This document shows, piece by piece, positions 35,233 through 42,614 of a stretch of DNA of 64,000 bases. Each line of letters opens with the position of its first letter. Position 1 is the stretch's first letter. The position numbers and the translations under genes are program-made. The notes beneath the pieces are model-generated. The model searched no databases and was not told where the DNA came from. It saw nothing but the letters and a program-made list of their open reading frames with translations. Origin of the DNA: an uncultured Lentisphaerota bacterium. Its GTDB lineage: Bacteria; Verrucomicrobiota; Kiritimatiellia; CAIQIC01. The stretch is taken from contig CAISWQ010000044.1 in the NCBI GenBank assembly GCA_903889245.1, positions 62,001 through 126,000 on the forward strand. Reading direction: 5' to 3'.

Positions 35233-38196
35233 ATGAAACGTTGGCTGCTATTGGTCCTGCTGGGCTGCGCGGCGCGCGGCGAGGTGCTCACCATCCGCAA
35301 CGCGGCGCTCGAGGTGCGCTTCGATGCCGCCGCCCAGCGCCTGACGCTCCTCGCGCAGGGCCGCGTGGTGCTCGATGACCTCCAGCTTACCGGCGCAACC
35401 GGCCCGGCGAAAATCGTGATGCTGGATGTGCATCTCTTCGGGCCGGGCCAGGCCATCGCGTGGGACGGCGGTCAGATTGCGCTCCACCAGGAGCTGCCGT
35501 TTGCGCTGCTGCAAACCACGCTGCGCAACTCCGGTGCGGAGGCCAGGAACATCACCAGCCTCAAAACGTTTTCCGCGCGTGCCGAACTCGGCGTGGCGGT
35601 GGCACAACTCAAGACCATCGGCACCGGCGGCTTGCAGGACGTGGACAAGAACACCGGCAGCTACGCGTGGCTCGCGCTGGCCGAGCCGCAGAGCCGCAGC
35701 GGCCTCGTCGCCGGCTGGCTGACGCACGACCGCGGCAGCGGCGTGGTGTTCACGCCGGTGACCAACGGCGAGGTGCGCCTTGAGGCGCAAATTGATTACG
35801 GCCGCCTGCGCCTCGCGCCGGGCGCGACGGAGAAACTGGAGACGCTCGCCCTCGGCTGGTTCGCCGACGCGCGGCTCGGCCTCGAGGCGTGGGCCGACGC
35901 CATCGCCAAGCAGTACGCGATCAAGCTGCCGCCGCCGCCCGCGGGCTTCTGCACTTGGTACACCGAGAAATTCTCCCGCGCGTGCGACGAGCAGCACCTC
36001 GCCGGGCTGGCCGCGTTCGCCGCACAGGAACTCAAGCCGTTCGGTTTCGAGTTCGTGCAGATTGATGACAACTGGCAGGCGGGCAAAAGCAAGAACGGGC
36101 CGTGCCGCGACTTCATGAAGGTCAAGGAGAACGGGCCCTATCCCAACGGCATGAAGCCCACGGCCGAAGCCATCGCCAGGCTCGGCCTGACGCCGGGCCT
36201 CTGGTTCATGCCGTTCGCCGGCACGCCGCAGGACGGGATTTTTCTCGAGCACCCGGAGTGGTTCTATCACGACAAGGACGGCAAGCCGTTCGAGGCGCGC
36301 TGGGGCGGCGGCTGCCTCGATATGAGCGTGCCCGCCGTGCGCGACTACCTGCGCGCCCTCGTCACGCGCCTCGCGCACGAGTGGGGCTACCGGCTGTTCA
36401 AGATGGACGGGCTCTGGACCGGCACCGGCACGCGGCTGATGTACGTGAACAACGGCTACAAGTGGGACGAAATGGGCGAGGCCCTGCCCGCCGACCCGGC
36501 GAAGACGCAGATCGAAAATTATCGCGACGGCCTCCAGCTCGTGCGCGCGGCCGCCGGCAAAAATGTTTTCCTGCTCGGCTGCTGCGTCTCGCAGAACATG
36601 CGCTCGTTCGGCGGCGCGTTCGGGCTGCTCGATGCCATGCGCATCGGGCCGGACACCGGCGCGGGCCACATCGGCGCGCCGCACGCCTCGCGCAACTACT
36701 TCCTCAATGGCCGCGTCTGGTGGAACGACCCCGACTGTGTCAGCGTCCGCGCCGCGACGCCGCTGGGCCAGGCGCGCATCAACGCCAGCTTCACCGCGCT
36801 CACCGGCAACCTCTTTTATAACAGCGACTGGCTGCCCGACCTGCCGGCGGAGCGGCTGGAAATCCTCAAGCGCACGCTCGCCGCGCACGGGCTGACCGCG
36901 CGGCCGGCGGATTATTTCGAGCACGATCCCGCGCGCATCTGGGTGCTGACCGATACGCGCCATGAACTGCGGCGCGACGTGGTCGCGCTCATCAACTGGG
37001 ACCAGCAGAAGCCCGCAACCCTCGCGTGCTCGGTGGAGCGGCTCGGCCTGCCGCCGGCGGCGGACTATCTCGCATTCGACTTCTGGGCCAACAAGTTCGT
37101 CGCGCCGTTCCGCGGCGAGCTGCGCGCCACGTTGCCGCCGGCCTCCTGCCGCGTACTCGCCATCCGGCCCGCGAGCGACCGCCCGCAGCTCATCAGCACC
37201 TCGCGCCACGTGACGCAGGGCCTCGTGGACGTGCGCGGCGAAAAGTGGGACGCCGCCACGCACACGCTCTCCGGCGTCAGCCACGTGATCGGCAACGATC
37301 CCTATGAATTGCGCCTGTGTGTGCCGGTCGGCGCGCAGTCGTGGCGCGCGGTCGAGCCCGCCGGCGTCAGGCAGGATGGCCCGCGCGTCCGGCTGACGCT
37401 GACCAGCGCGACCACCACCTATGTGCCGTGGAAAATCCAGTTCGAGCCCGCGCCCGTCGCGCTGCCCCCGCCCGCGCCGGTGACGGAGTTGAAGGCCACG
37501 GCGGAATACGACGCCGTCACGCTCACGTGGCGGGATGGCGGCGCCGACCGCTACCGCATCGCGCGCGACGACGGCGCGAACTTCGAGACCAGCGCGGCGG
37601 CGTTCACCGATGCGACCGTCGCGCACGGCAAAAAGTATCGCTACACCATCACCGCGCTCGGCTGGGACGCTGCCGCCGCCTCCACGCCGGCGACGGTCGA
37701 GGTCGTCACGCCCGCCGAGATTAAGCGCCCACCGCTGCCGCCCGCGCCGCAGATTCACCTGACCGACCTCAAACCCGTCACGGCGAAGAACGGGCACGGC
37801 AAGCTCGGCCTCAACAAGTCCAACACTGGCAAACCGCTGACAGTGGACGGCAAGGTGTATGAACGCGGCCTCGGCGCACATGCCAACGGACTGTTCGTGT
37901 ACGCTATCCCCAAGGGCGCCAAACGCTTCGTCGCCGTGGTCGGCCTCGATGACGGGAGGAAAGATGATCCGCGTTCCAGCGTGACCTTCGAGGTGCAGGG
38001 CGACGTGAAGGAGATGGGCGAGGTGCCGGTGACGCTGATGAAATCACCGGTACTCTCCTCGAAAACCATCCGCGTGTGGACTTTCGACGTAGAACTGAAC
38101 AGCCGCTACAAGGAACTGCGCCTGCTCATCGGCGACGCCGGCGACGGCATCGCCAGCGACCACGCCGACATCGTCGAAGCCGGGTTCATCAAGTAA
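35233..38196 (+). CDS. Secreted alpha-galactosidase-like glycosidase with FN3 and NPCBM domains
   Basis: 987 residues. The signal peptide is MKRWLLLVLLGCAARG and a strong GGAG ribosome site precedes the ATG at 35233. A beta-sandwich N-domain is followed by a GH36/GH27-type (beta/alpha)8 barrel: FVQIDDNWQ, LFKMDGLW with the predicted nucleophile Asp392, and MRIGPDTGAG with the predicted acid/base Asp474. A beta domain, a fibronectin-III-like domain (about 760-830) and a C-terminal NPCBM-like carbohydrate-binding module (YERGLGAHANGLFVYAIP) follow. It likely removes alpha-galactose or a similar sugar from polysaccharide outside the cytoplasm. The open frame upstream of 35233 is not coding. Confidence 0.9.
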   Translation: MKRWLLLVLLGCAARGEVLTIRNAALEVRFDAAAQRLTLLAQGRVVLDDLQLTGATGPAKIVMLDVHLFGPGQAIAWDGGQIALHQELPFALLQTTLRNSGAEARNITSLKTFSARAELGVAVAQLKTIGTGGLQDVDKNTGSYAWLALAEPQSRSGLVAGWLTHDRGSGVVFTPVTNGEVRLEAQIDYGRLRLAPGATEKLETLALGWFADARLGLEAWADAIAKQYAIKLPPPPAGFCTWYTEKFSRACDEQHLAGLAAFAAQELKPFGFEFVQIDDNWQAGKSKNGPCRDFMKVKENGPYPNGMKPTAEAIARLGLTPGLWFMPFAGTPQDGIFLEHPEWFYHDKDGKPFEARWGGGCLDMSVPAVRDYLRALVTRLAHEWGYRLFKMDGLWTGTGTRLMYVNNGYKWDEMGEALPADPAKTQIENYRDGLQLVRAAAGKNVFLLGCCVSQNMRSFGGAFGLLDAMRIGPDTGAGHIGAPHASRNYFLNGRVWWNDPDCVSVRAATPLGQARINASFTALTGNLFYNSDWLPDLPAERLEILKRTLAAHGLTARPADYFEHDPARIWVLTDTRHELRRDVVALINWDQQKPATLACSVERLGLPPAADYLAFDFWANKFVAPFRGELRATLPPASCRVLAIRPASDRPQLISTSRHVTQGLVDVRGEKWDAATHTLSGVSHVIGNDPYELRLCVPVGAQSWRAVEPAGVRQDGPRVRLTLTSATTTYVPWKIQFEPAPVALPPPAPVTELKATAEYDAVTLTWRDGGADRYRIARDDGANFETSAAAFTDATVAHGKKYRYTITALGWDAAAASTPATVEVVTPAEIKRPPLPPAPQIHLTDLKPVTAKNGHGKLGLNKSNTGKPLTVDGKVYERGLGAHANGLFVYAIPKGAKRFVAVVGLDDGRKDDPRSSVTFEVQGDVKEMGEVPVTLMKSPVLSSKTIRVWTFDVELNSRYKELRLLIGDAGDGIASDHADIVEAGFIK

Positions 38197-38243
38197 CGAA
38201 AGATTTGCTTGGCGTTTCCGGCGGCTTGGCGGTTAATGGGCGC

Positions 38244-38999
38244 GTGTACCAGTTCCTGCGAACGCAGATGCTGCTCGGCGCGCCGGCGATGGCACGGCTC
38301 GCGGCCGCGCGCGTCGTCATCGTCGGCCTCGGCGCGGTCGGCTCCTACGCCGCCGAGGCGCTCGCCCGCGCCGGCGTCGGCCGCCTGCGGCTCGTGGACT
38401 TCGACGAAATCCGCCCGACCAACCTCAACCGCCAGCTCTACGCCCTGCACTCGACGCTCGGCCGCGCCAAGGCGGACGTTGCGCGCGAGCGCATCCTCGA
38501 CATCAACCCGCGGTGCGAGGTCGAGGCGCTGAAAATTTTCGGCGACCAGCAGACGCGCCCGCACCTGCTCGCCGGCGCCGACGCGCTCGTGGACGCGATT
38601 GATTCCGTCGGCCCGAAGTTCGGCCTGCTGCGCGACGCCGTCCACGCCGGCATCCCGGTCATCGTCTCCAGCATGGGTGCGGCGGAGCGGACCGATCCTA
38701 CGCAAATCCGCGTCGCCGATCTTGCCAGGACCGACCGCTGCCCGCTCGCGCGCTTCATGCGCAAGCGCCTGCGCAGCGTCGGCATCAAGGGTGGCATCAC
38801 CTGCGTTTATTCCGCCGAGCTGCCGCGCAAGACGCCGCGCGCGCTGCAGGCCGCCGCGCTGGAAAATCCGGCGGAGAAAGATGTGCTGGAACGCGGCCGC
38901 CAGCGCAAACCACTCGGCAGCCTGCCGACGTTGACCGGCATCTTCGGCCTGACCGCGGCGAATGTGGTGATCATGAAACTGGCGGAGGAAGAAACATGA
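38244..38999 (+). CDS. tcdA: tRNA threonylcarbamoyladenosine dehydratase TcdA-like
   Basis: E1-like ThiF/MoeB-fold ATPase of about 251 residues that cyclises t6A37 in tRNA to ct6A. VVIVGLGAVGSYAAEALARAG binds ATP, DFDEIRPTNLNRQLYAL and DAIDSVGPKFGLLRDAV are the TcdA-type motifs, and FGLTAANVVIMKLA is the C-terminal signature. The start is uncertain: GTG at 38244 gives the expected short lead-in (RTQMLLG), while ATG at 38268 would be tight. TcdA rather than MoeB is chosen because the family sulfur-carrier cysteines and zinc CxxC pairs are absent. Confidence 0.83.
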   Translation: MYQFLRTQMLLGAPAMARLAAARVVIVGLGAVGSYAAEALARAGVGRLRLVDFDEIRPTNLNRQLYALHSTLGRAKADVARERILDINPRCEVEALKIFGDQQTRPHLLAGADALVDAIDSVGPKFGLLRDAVHAGIPVIVSSMGAAERTDPTQIRVADLARTDRCPLARFMRKRLRSVGIKGGITCVYSAELPRKTPRALQAAALENPAEKDVLERGRQRKPLGSLPTLTGIFGLTAANVVIMKLAEEET

Positions 39000-39035
39000 G
39001 TGCCCAGCCGGTGAAATTTTCTGCCCACCCGAAAA

Positions 39036-39151
39036 GGAGTGTTGGAGTGTTGGAGTATTGGAGTGCTGGAGAAGGCAATGTCTTCCTCGGGGCGCGCGCC
39101 AGAGGTCGCAGTTTGTCCCATTACTCCAGCACTCCATTACTCCATCACTCC
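39036..39151. repeat. Octamer tandem words in inverted orientation (W1)
   Basis: Left arm: four 8-bp units TTGGAGTG/TTGGAGTA-like (39036-39071). Right arm: complementary units ACTCCAGC, ACTCCATT, ACTCCATC, ACTCC (39121-39151). They could pair as a long stem with a loop of about 50 bases. A single-sided copy is at 46613-46646. Confidence 0.75.
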
Positions 39152-39162
39152 GGGATTTCTCC

Positions 39163-40023
39163 ATGAAGCCCGCCCGCGAACATCTGCGCTGCTACGTCGC
39201 GCCCGCCGCCTGGCAAGGCGCAGTGCTGACCGTGGACGCCGACGAAACGCATCACCTCGTCAACGTCCTGCGCGCCCGCGCCGGCGAGCAGGTCGAGGTT
39301 TTCGATGGTGCGGGCCGGACCGGTACCGCGCAACTCACCGCCGCCGGCAAACGCGGCGCCGAACTGCGGCTGCTCGACGAAAAATTCCAGCCGCGGTCCG
39401 CGCCGGAAATCGTGCTCGTGCAGGCGCTGCCGCGCGAGGCCACGATGGACTTCGTCGTGCAGAAAGCGGTCGAGTTGGGTGCGGCGGCGCTCTACCCGGT
39501 GCTGTCCGAGCGCTGCATCGTCCGGCTCACGCCCACGCAGTTCGCGGAAAAGAGCGCGCGCTGGCAGCGCATCGCGCTCAACGCCGCGCGCCAAAGCCAC
39601 GCCGCGTGGCTGATGCACATCGCGCCGGTCCAAACCCTGGAAAACTTTCTCCAAGGTTTGGAAGGCACCGGGTCAGAGACCCGGCCTGCCGGGGATCTGG
39701 AAACGCCGGGTCAGGTGACCCGGCCTACAGAGGCTGTAGGCCGCGTGACCTCACGCGGCGGGGTGGAAAAATTTGATTTCTGGTTCGTCGGCTCGCTGCT
39801 GCCGCACGCGCAACCGCTGCGCGCCGCGCTGGCGGCGGCGCGGGAAAAAACGCCGCGCCGCGTCGCCGCGCTGATCGGGCCGGAAGGCGACCTGACGCCC
39901 GCCGAGCATCGCGCCGCCGAGGAAGCCGGCGCCGCGCCGGTCAGCTTCGGCGCCAGCGTGCTGCGTGTGGATACCGCCGCCTTTTACGCCATCAGCGCGA
40001 TGAAATTGGAATTGATGGAATAA
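39163..40023 (+). CDS. rsmE: 16S rRNA m3U1498 methyltransferase RsmE with repeat-derived insert
   Basis: SPOUT methyltransferase that methylates U1498 of 16S rRNA. MKPAREHLRCYVAP begins the PUA-like N-domain, THHLVNVLRARAGEQVEVFDG follows, and the SPOUT knot contains ALIGPEGDLTPAEH and LRVDTAAFYAISAM. At 286 residues it is longer than the usual 230-250. The excess is residues about 156-201, encoded by two TTCCAA palindromes and three REP-like units (39628-39763) that keep the frame. The insert precedes FDFWFVGSLLPHAQPL, in the middle of the methyltransferase domain. It is probably a surface loop if the enzyme is still active. Confidence 0.9.
   Translation: MKPAREHLRCYVAPAAWQGAVLTVDADETHHLVNVLRARAGEQVEVFDGAGRTGTAQLTAAGKRGAELRLLDEKFQPRSAPEIVLVQALPREATMDFVVQKAVELGAAALYPVLSERCIVRLTPTQFAEKSARWQRIALNAARQSHAAWLMHIAPVQTLENFLQGLEGTGSETRPAGDLETPGQVTRPTEAVGRVTSRGGVEKFDFWFVGSLLPHAQPLRAALAAAREKTPRRVAALIGPEGDLTPAEHRAAEEAGAAPVSFGASVLRVDTAAFYAISAMKLELME
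39628..39663. repeat. Palindrome pair P5 inside rsmE (21-bp spacing)
   Basis: Units gtccaaaccctggaa and ctccaaggtttggaa are centred at 39635 and 39656, 21 bp apart, i.e. two helical turns instead of three. This is the only cluster located in coding sequence. Confidence 0.8.
39666..39690. repeat. REP-like unit R1 inside rsmE, single
   Basis: Stem CCGGGTC/GACCCGG around AGA, followed by CCTGCC, a degenerate tail. Confidence 0.75.
39704..39760. repeat. REP-like inverted doublet R1 inside rsmE
   Basis: Two 26-bp units face each other across five bases, each with the CCTACA/TGTAGG foot inward. The left stem is CCGGGTCA/TGACCCGG and the right stem is CCGCGTGA/TCACGCGG: two base pairs changed on both sides with pairing kept. 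All of it is translated in frame. Confidence 0.85.
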
Positions 40024-40031
40024 AAGAAAGA

Positions 40032-40098
40032 CGCCGAGTCGGAAACCCGGCCTACAGAAACCAAGCGAACGTTTGTAGGCCGGGTCTCTGACCCGGCG
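40032..40098. repeat. REP-like inverted doublet R1, intergenic
   Basis: Units at 40032-40056 and 40074-40098 match at 22 of 25 positions as reverse complements and can form one long stem as well as two small hairpins. They lie between rsmE and the alcohol dehydrogenase. The 34 bases after them hold CAACGGACAACCGACC-type words. Confidence 0.85.
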
Positions 40099-40133
40099 CA
40101 CAACGGACAACCGACCACTGACAACGGACGCAG

Positions 40134-41357
40134 ATGGAAACCCTGGCGACAAAATTGATTTCGGAAATCCGCGCCGCCGGCCTCAAGGCCCCGGCGAAGA
40201 TCATGTTCGGCGCCGGTGTTTCGCGGCAGCTTGCAGCGCTGGCGCGCGAAATGGCCGGCGGCCAACCGGTGTTCATCGTCACCGCGCCGTTCCTCGCTCC
40301 GCAGATCGAGCCGCTGCTCACTATGCTGCCCGGCGAACTCTTCGCGCGCGTCGAGGGCGAGCCGACGGTCGCGCTCGCCGATGCGGCGGCCGCGCAGGCG
40401 CGGCGGCTGCGGCCGGGCCTGGTCATCAGTTTTGGCGGCGGCAGCGTGATGGATACCGGCAAGGCCGTCGCCGCGCTCGCGGTAAATCCCGGCTCGGTGC
40501 GCGACTATCTCGAAGGCTTGGGCACGCGCACGCAACTTGAGGCCGCGCCGCTGCCGCATATCGCCGTACCGACGACGGCCGGCACCGGCGCCGAGGCCAC
40601 ACGCAACGCCGTCATCGCCGCGCCCGACGCCGGCGTGAAACGCAGCATGAGATTCGACGGCATGCTGCCCGCCGTCGCGCTGCTCGATCCTGCGCTGACG
40701 TGCTCGGTGCCGCGCGCGGCGACCGCGGCGGGCGGGCTCGATACGCTGACGCAACTGATCGAGGTCTGCATCTCCGCCAAGCGCAAGCCGGCGGTGACCG
40801 TCCTCGCGTTGCAGGCGCTGCGCCTCGTCCGCGCCGCGCTGCCGGCCTGCTGCGACGAACCGCAGAACCTGAACGCGCGTTCCGCGCTGATGCTGGCGAG
40901 CTTCATCAGCGGCGTCGGGCTGGCGAACAGCGGGCTGGCGATGGCGCACGGCATCGCCGCCGCGCTCGGCGCACTGCACGCCATGCCGCACGGCCTTGCC
41001 TGCGGCATCCTGGTGCCCGCGACGCTGCGCTACAACCGCGCCGCCTGCGAGCCGGAGCTGGCCGCGGCGCTCGCGGCGTTTCTGAATGGGGAAGGCGAAT
41101 CTGTAGCGGCGCTCTATGAGTGTCGTCGGCGGCCCCAGGCCGCCGCTACAGCCGCGGATGAGGTCATCGCGACCGGCCTCGCGGAAATCGAAGAGCTCCA
41201 ACGGCGGGTCGGCGTGCCCGGCGACCTGCGGCACCTGCGGCTCGACGAAGCCGCGCTCCAGCAACTCGCCGCCGGCTCGATGGGCAGCAGCATGAGCGGG
41301 AATCCGATTCCGATGACGCCGGAGTTGACGTTGGAGTTTCTCCGCACGATATGTTGA
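40134..41357 (+). CDS. Iron-containing (group III) alcohol dehydrogenase
   Basis: 407-residue NAD(P)-dependent metal dehydrogenase. SFGGGSVMDTGKAVAAL is the nucleotide site, AVPTTAGTGAEATRNAVI is family-typical, and metal ligands are in AGGLDTLTQLIEV (Asp) and MAHGIAAALGALHAMPHG (two His). Substrate not predictable (alcohol, diol or maleylacetate-type). Codons about 323-339 are a 51-bp REP-like doublet that also exists between genes at 2825-2875, giving an Arg/Ala-rich loop in the C-terminal helical domain. The insertion leaves the frame and all key residues intact. Confidence 0.88.
   Translation: METLATKLISEIRAAGLKAPAKIMFGAGVSRQLAALAREMAGGQPVFIVTAPFLAPQIEPLLTMLPGELFARVEGEPTVALADAAAAQARRLRPGLVISFGGGSVMDTGKAVAALAVNPGSVRDYLEGLGTRTQLEAAPLPHIAVPTTAGTGAEATRNAVIAAPDAGVKRSMRFDGMLPAVALLDPALTCSVPRAATAAGGLDTLTQLIEVCISAKRKPAVTVLALQALRLVRAALPACCDEPQNLNARSALMLASFISGVGLANSGLAMAHGIAAALGALHAMPHGLACGILVPATLRYNRAACEPELAAALAAFLNGEGESVAALYECRRRPQAAATAADEVIATGLAEIEELQRRVGVPGDLRHLRLDEAALQQLAAGSMGSSMSGNPIPMTPELTLEFLRTIC
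41101..41151. repeat. 51-bp REP-like doublet R2 inside alcohol dehydrogenase gene
   Basis: Same length as 2825-2875 and 43 of 51 bases identical, with perfect 11-bp ends. One inner hairpin is GGCGGCC-CCA-GGCCGCC where the intergenic copy has GGCGGGC-ATA-GCCCGCC, a compensatory pair change. The length is a multiple of three. Confidence 0.88.
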
Positions 41358-41366
41358 GGACAAAAC

Positions 41367-41413
41367 GTCAGTGGTCAGTTGTGGGTTGTCGGTGGGACAA
41401 CCCGTCAACTGAC
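41367..41413. repeat. CAGTTG/CAACTG word hairpin before rlmN (W2)
   Basis: CAGTTGTGGGTTGTC and GACAACCCGTCAACTG can pair imperfectly. It uses the same GTCAGTGGTCAGTTGT-like words that appear at 40100-40133. Confidence 0.55.
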
Positions 41414-41434
41414 GACTGACAACGAACAACTGAC

Positions 41435-42457
41435 ATGAAGATAGTGATCCACGGTTTGCTTTTCGATGAGGTCGCGGCGGCGGTACGGGAGTTGGGCGCG
41501 CCCGCGTTCCGCGCCAAGCAGCTCTGGCACTGGCTCTATGTCCAGCGCGCGGCCGCGTGGGACGCGATGAAAAATCTGCCGGCGGACCTGCGCCAGAAGC
41601 TCGCCGAAAAATTTGAGCTGGAGGCGGTGCGGCAGTTGGAGATCACCGGTGTCGAGGGCGAGACGCGGAAGATTCTCGCGGGTCTGCGCGATGGCGAATG
41701 CGTGGAAGAGGTTCTGCTGCCGTCGGGCGACCGGCGGACGGTCTGCATCTCCAGCCAGGTCGGCTGCAAATTTGCCTGCGCGTTTTGCGCAAGCGGCCAG
41801 GCGGGTTTCCGGCGCAACCTCTCCGCGGGCGAGATCGTCGGCGAGGTCCTGCTCGCCGCCGCGGCATGGAACGACCGGCCGGGCAACCTCGTCTTCATGG
41901 GCGTCGGCGAGCCGCTCGATAACTACGACGAGGTGTTGCGCGCGATCCGCATCCTCAACCACGCCGAGGGGCTCGCCATCGGCGCGCGGCGCATGACGCT
42001 TTCGACCTGCGGTGTGATCCCCGGCATCCAGCGGCTCGCGAACGAGGGACTGCAAATCGAGCTTTCCGTTTCGCTGCACGCGCCCGACGACGCGACGCGC
42101 GCGCAACTGATGCCCGTGAACCGGCGCTACCCGCTCGCCGAGGTGCTCGCCGTGTGCCGGGCCTACGCCGAGAAAACCAAGCGCCTCATCACCTTCGAGT
42201 ACACCCTCGTTCGCGGCGTCAACGACAGCGCCGCGCAGGCCGGTGAACTTGTGCGCCTGCTGGCGCCGCTGCCGGCGCGCGTGAACCTGATCCCGTTGAG
42301 CCCGGTCGAGGGTTATGCGGGCGAGCCATCCGCGCCGGAGACCGCGCGGCAGTTCATCCGCGCGCTCGAGCGCGCCGGGCTCAACGCCACGTTGCGCGAC
42401 TCGCAGGGCAGCCGCCTCAAGGCCGCCTGCGGCCAGCTCCGCATCCGCCACCTCTGA
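41435..42457 (+). CDS. rlmN: 23S rRNA A2503/tRNA A37 methyltransferase RlmN
   Basis: Radical SAM methyltransferase of 340 residues that makes m2A2503 in 23S rRNA and m2A37 in some tRNAs. The [4Fe-4S] motif is C-K-F-A-C-A-F-C, VFMGVGEPLDNYDEV is the GEP motif, and LIPLSPVEGY is typical. The C-terminal ACGQLR holds the methyl-carrying Cys, with the other in MTLSTCGVIPGI. Length and motifs are normal. Confidence 0.96.
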   Translation: MKIVIHGLLFDEVAAAVRELGAPAFRAKQLWHWLYVQRAAAWDAMKNLPADLRQKLAEKFELEAVRQLEITGVEGETRKILAGLRDGECVEEVLLPSGDRRTVCISSQVGCKFACAFCASGQAGFRRNLSAGEIVGEVLLAAAAWNDRPGNLVFMGVGEPLDNYDEVLRAIRILNHAEGLAIGARRMTLSTCGVIPGIQRLANEGLQIELSVSLHAPDDATRAQLMPVNRRYPLAEVLAVCRAYAEKTKRLITFEYTLVRGVNDSAAQAGELVRLLAPLPARVNLIPLSPVEGYAGEPSAPETARQFIRALERAGLNATLRDSQGSRLKAACGQLRIRHL

Positions 42458-42465
42458 CGGAACTT

Positions 42466-42574
42466 TTCCCGGGATTGGAAAGTGAACCCGCTGGTTTCTC
42501 CAGGTATTGGAAAATCTCGCGAGATTTTTTCCAAGGCTTGGAAATTTTCGGACAGATTTTTCCGGGCCTTGGAA
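42466..42574. repeat. Phased palindrome array P6 (4 units)
   Basis: Centres 42473, 42505, 42536 and 42567 (32, 31 and 31 bp apart), between the convergent ends of rlmN and the DUF6259 gene. Confidence 0.9.
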
Positions 42575-42614
42575 ACTGCAACCGCTTTATCTGCTATTCG
42601 CAATCTTCTATCCG

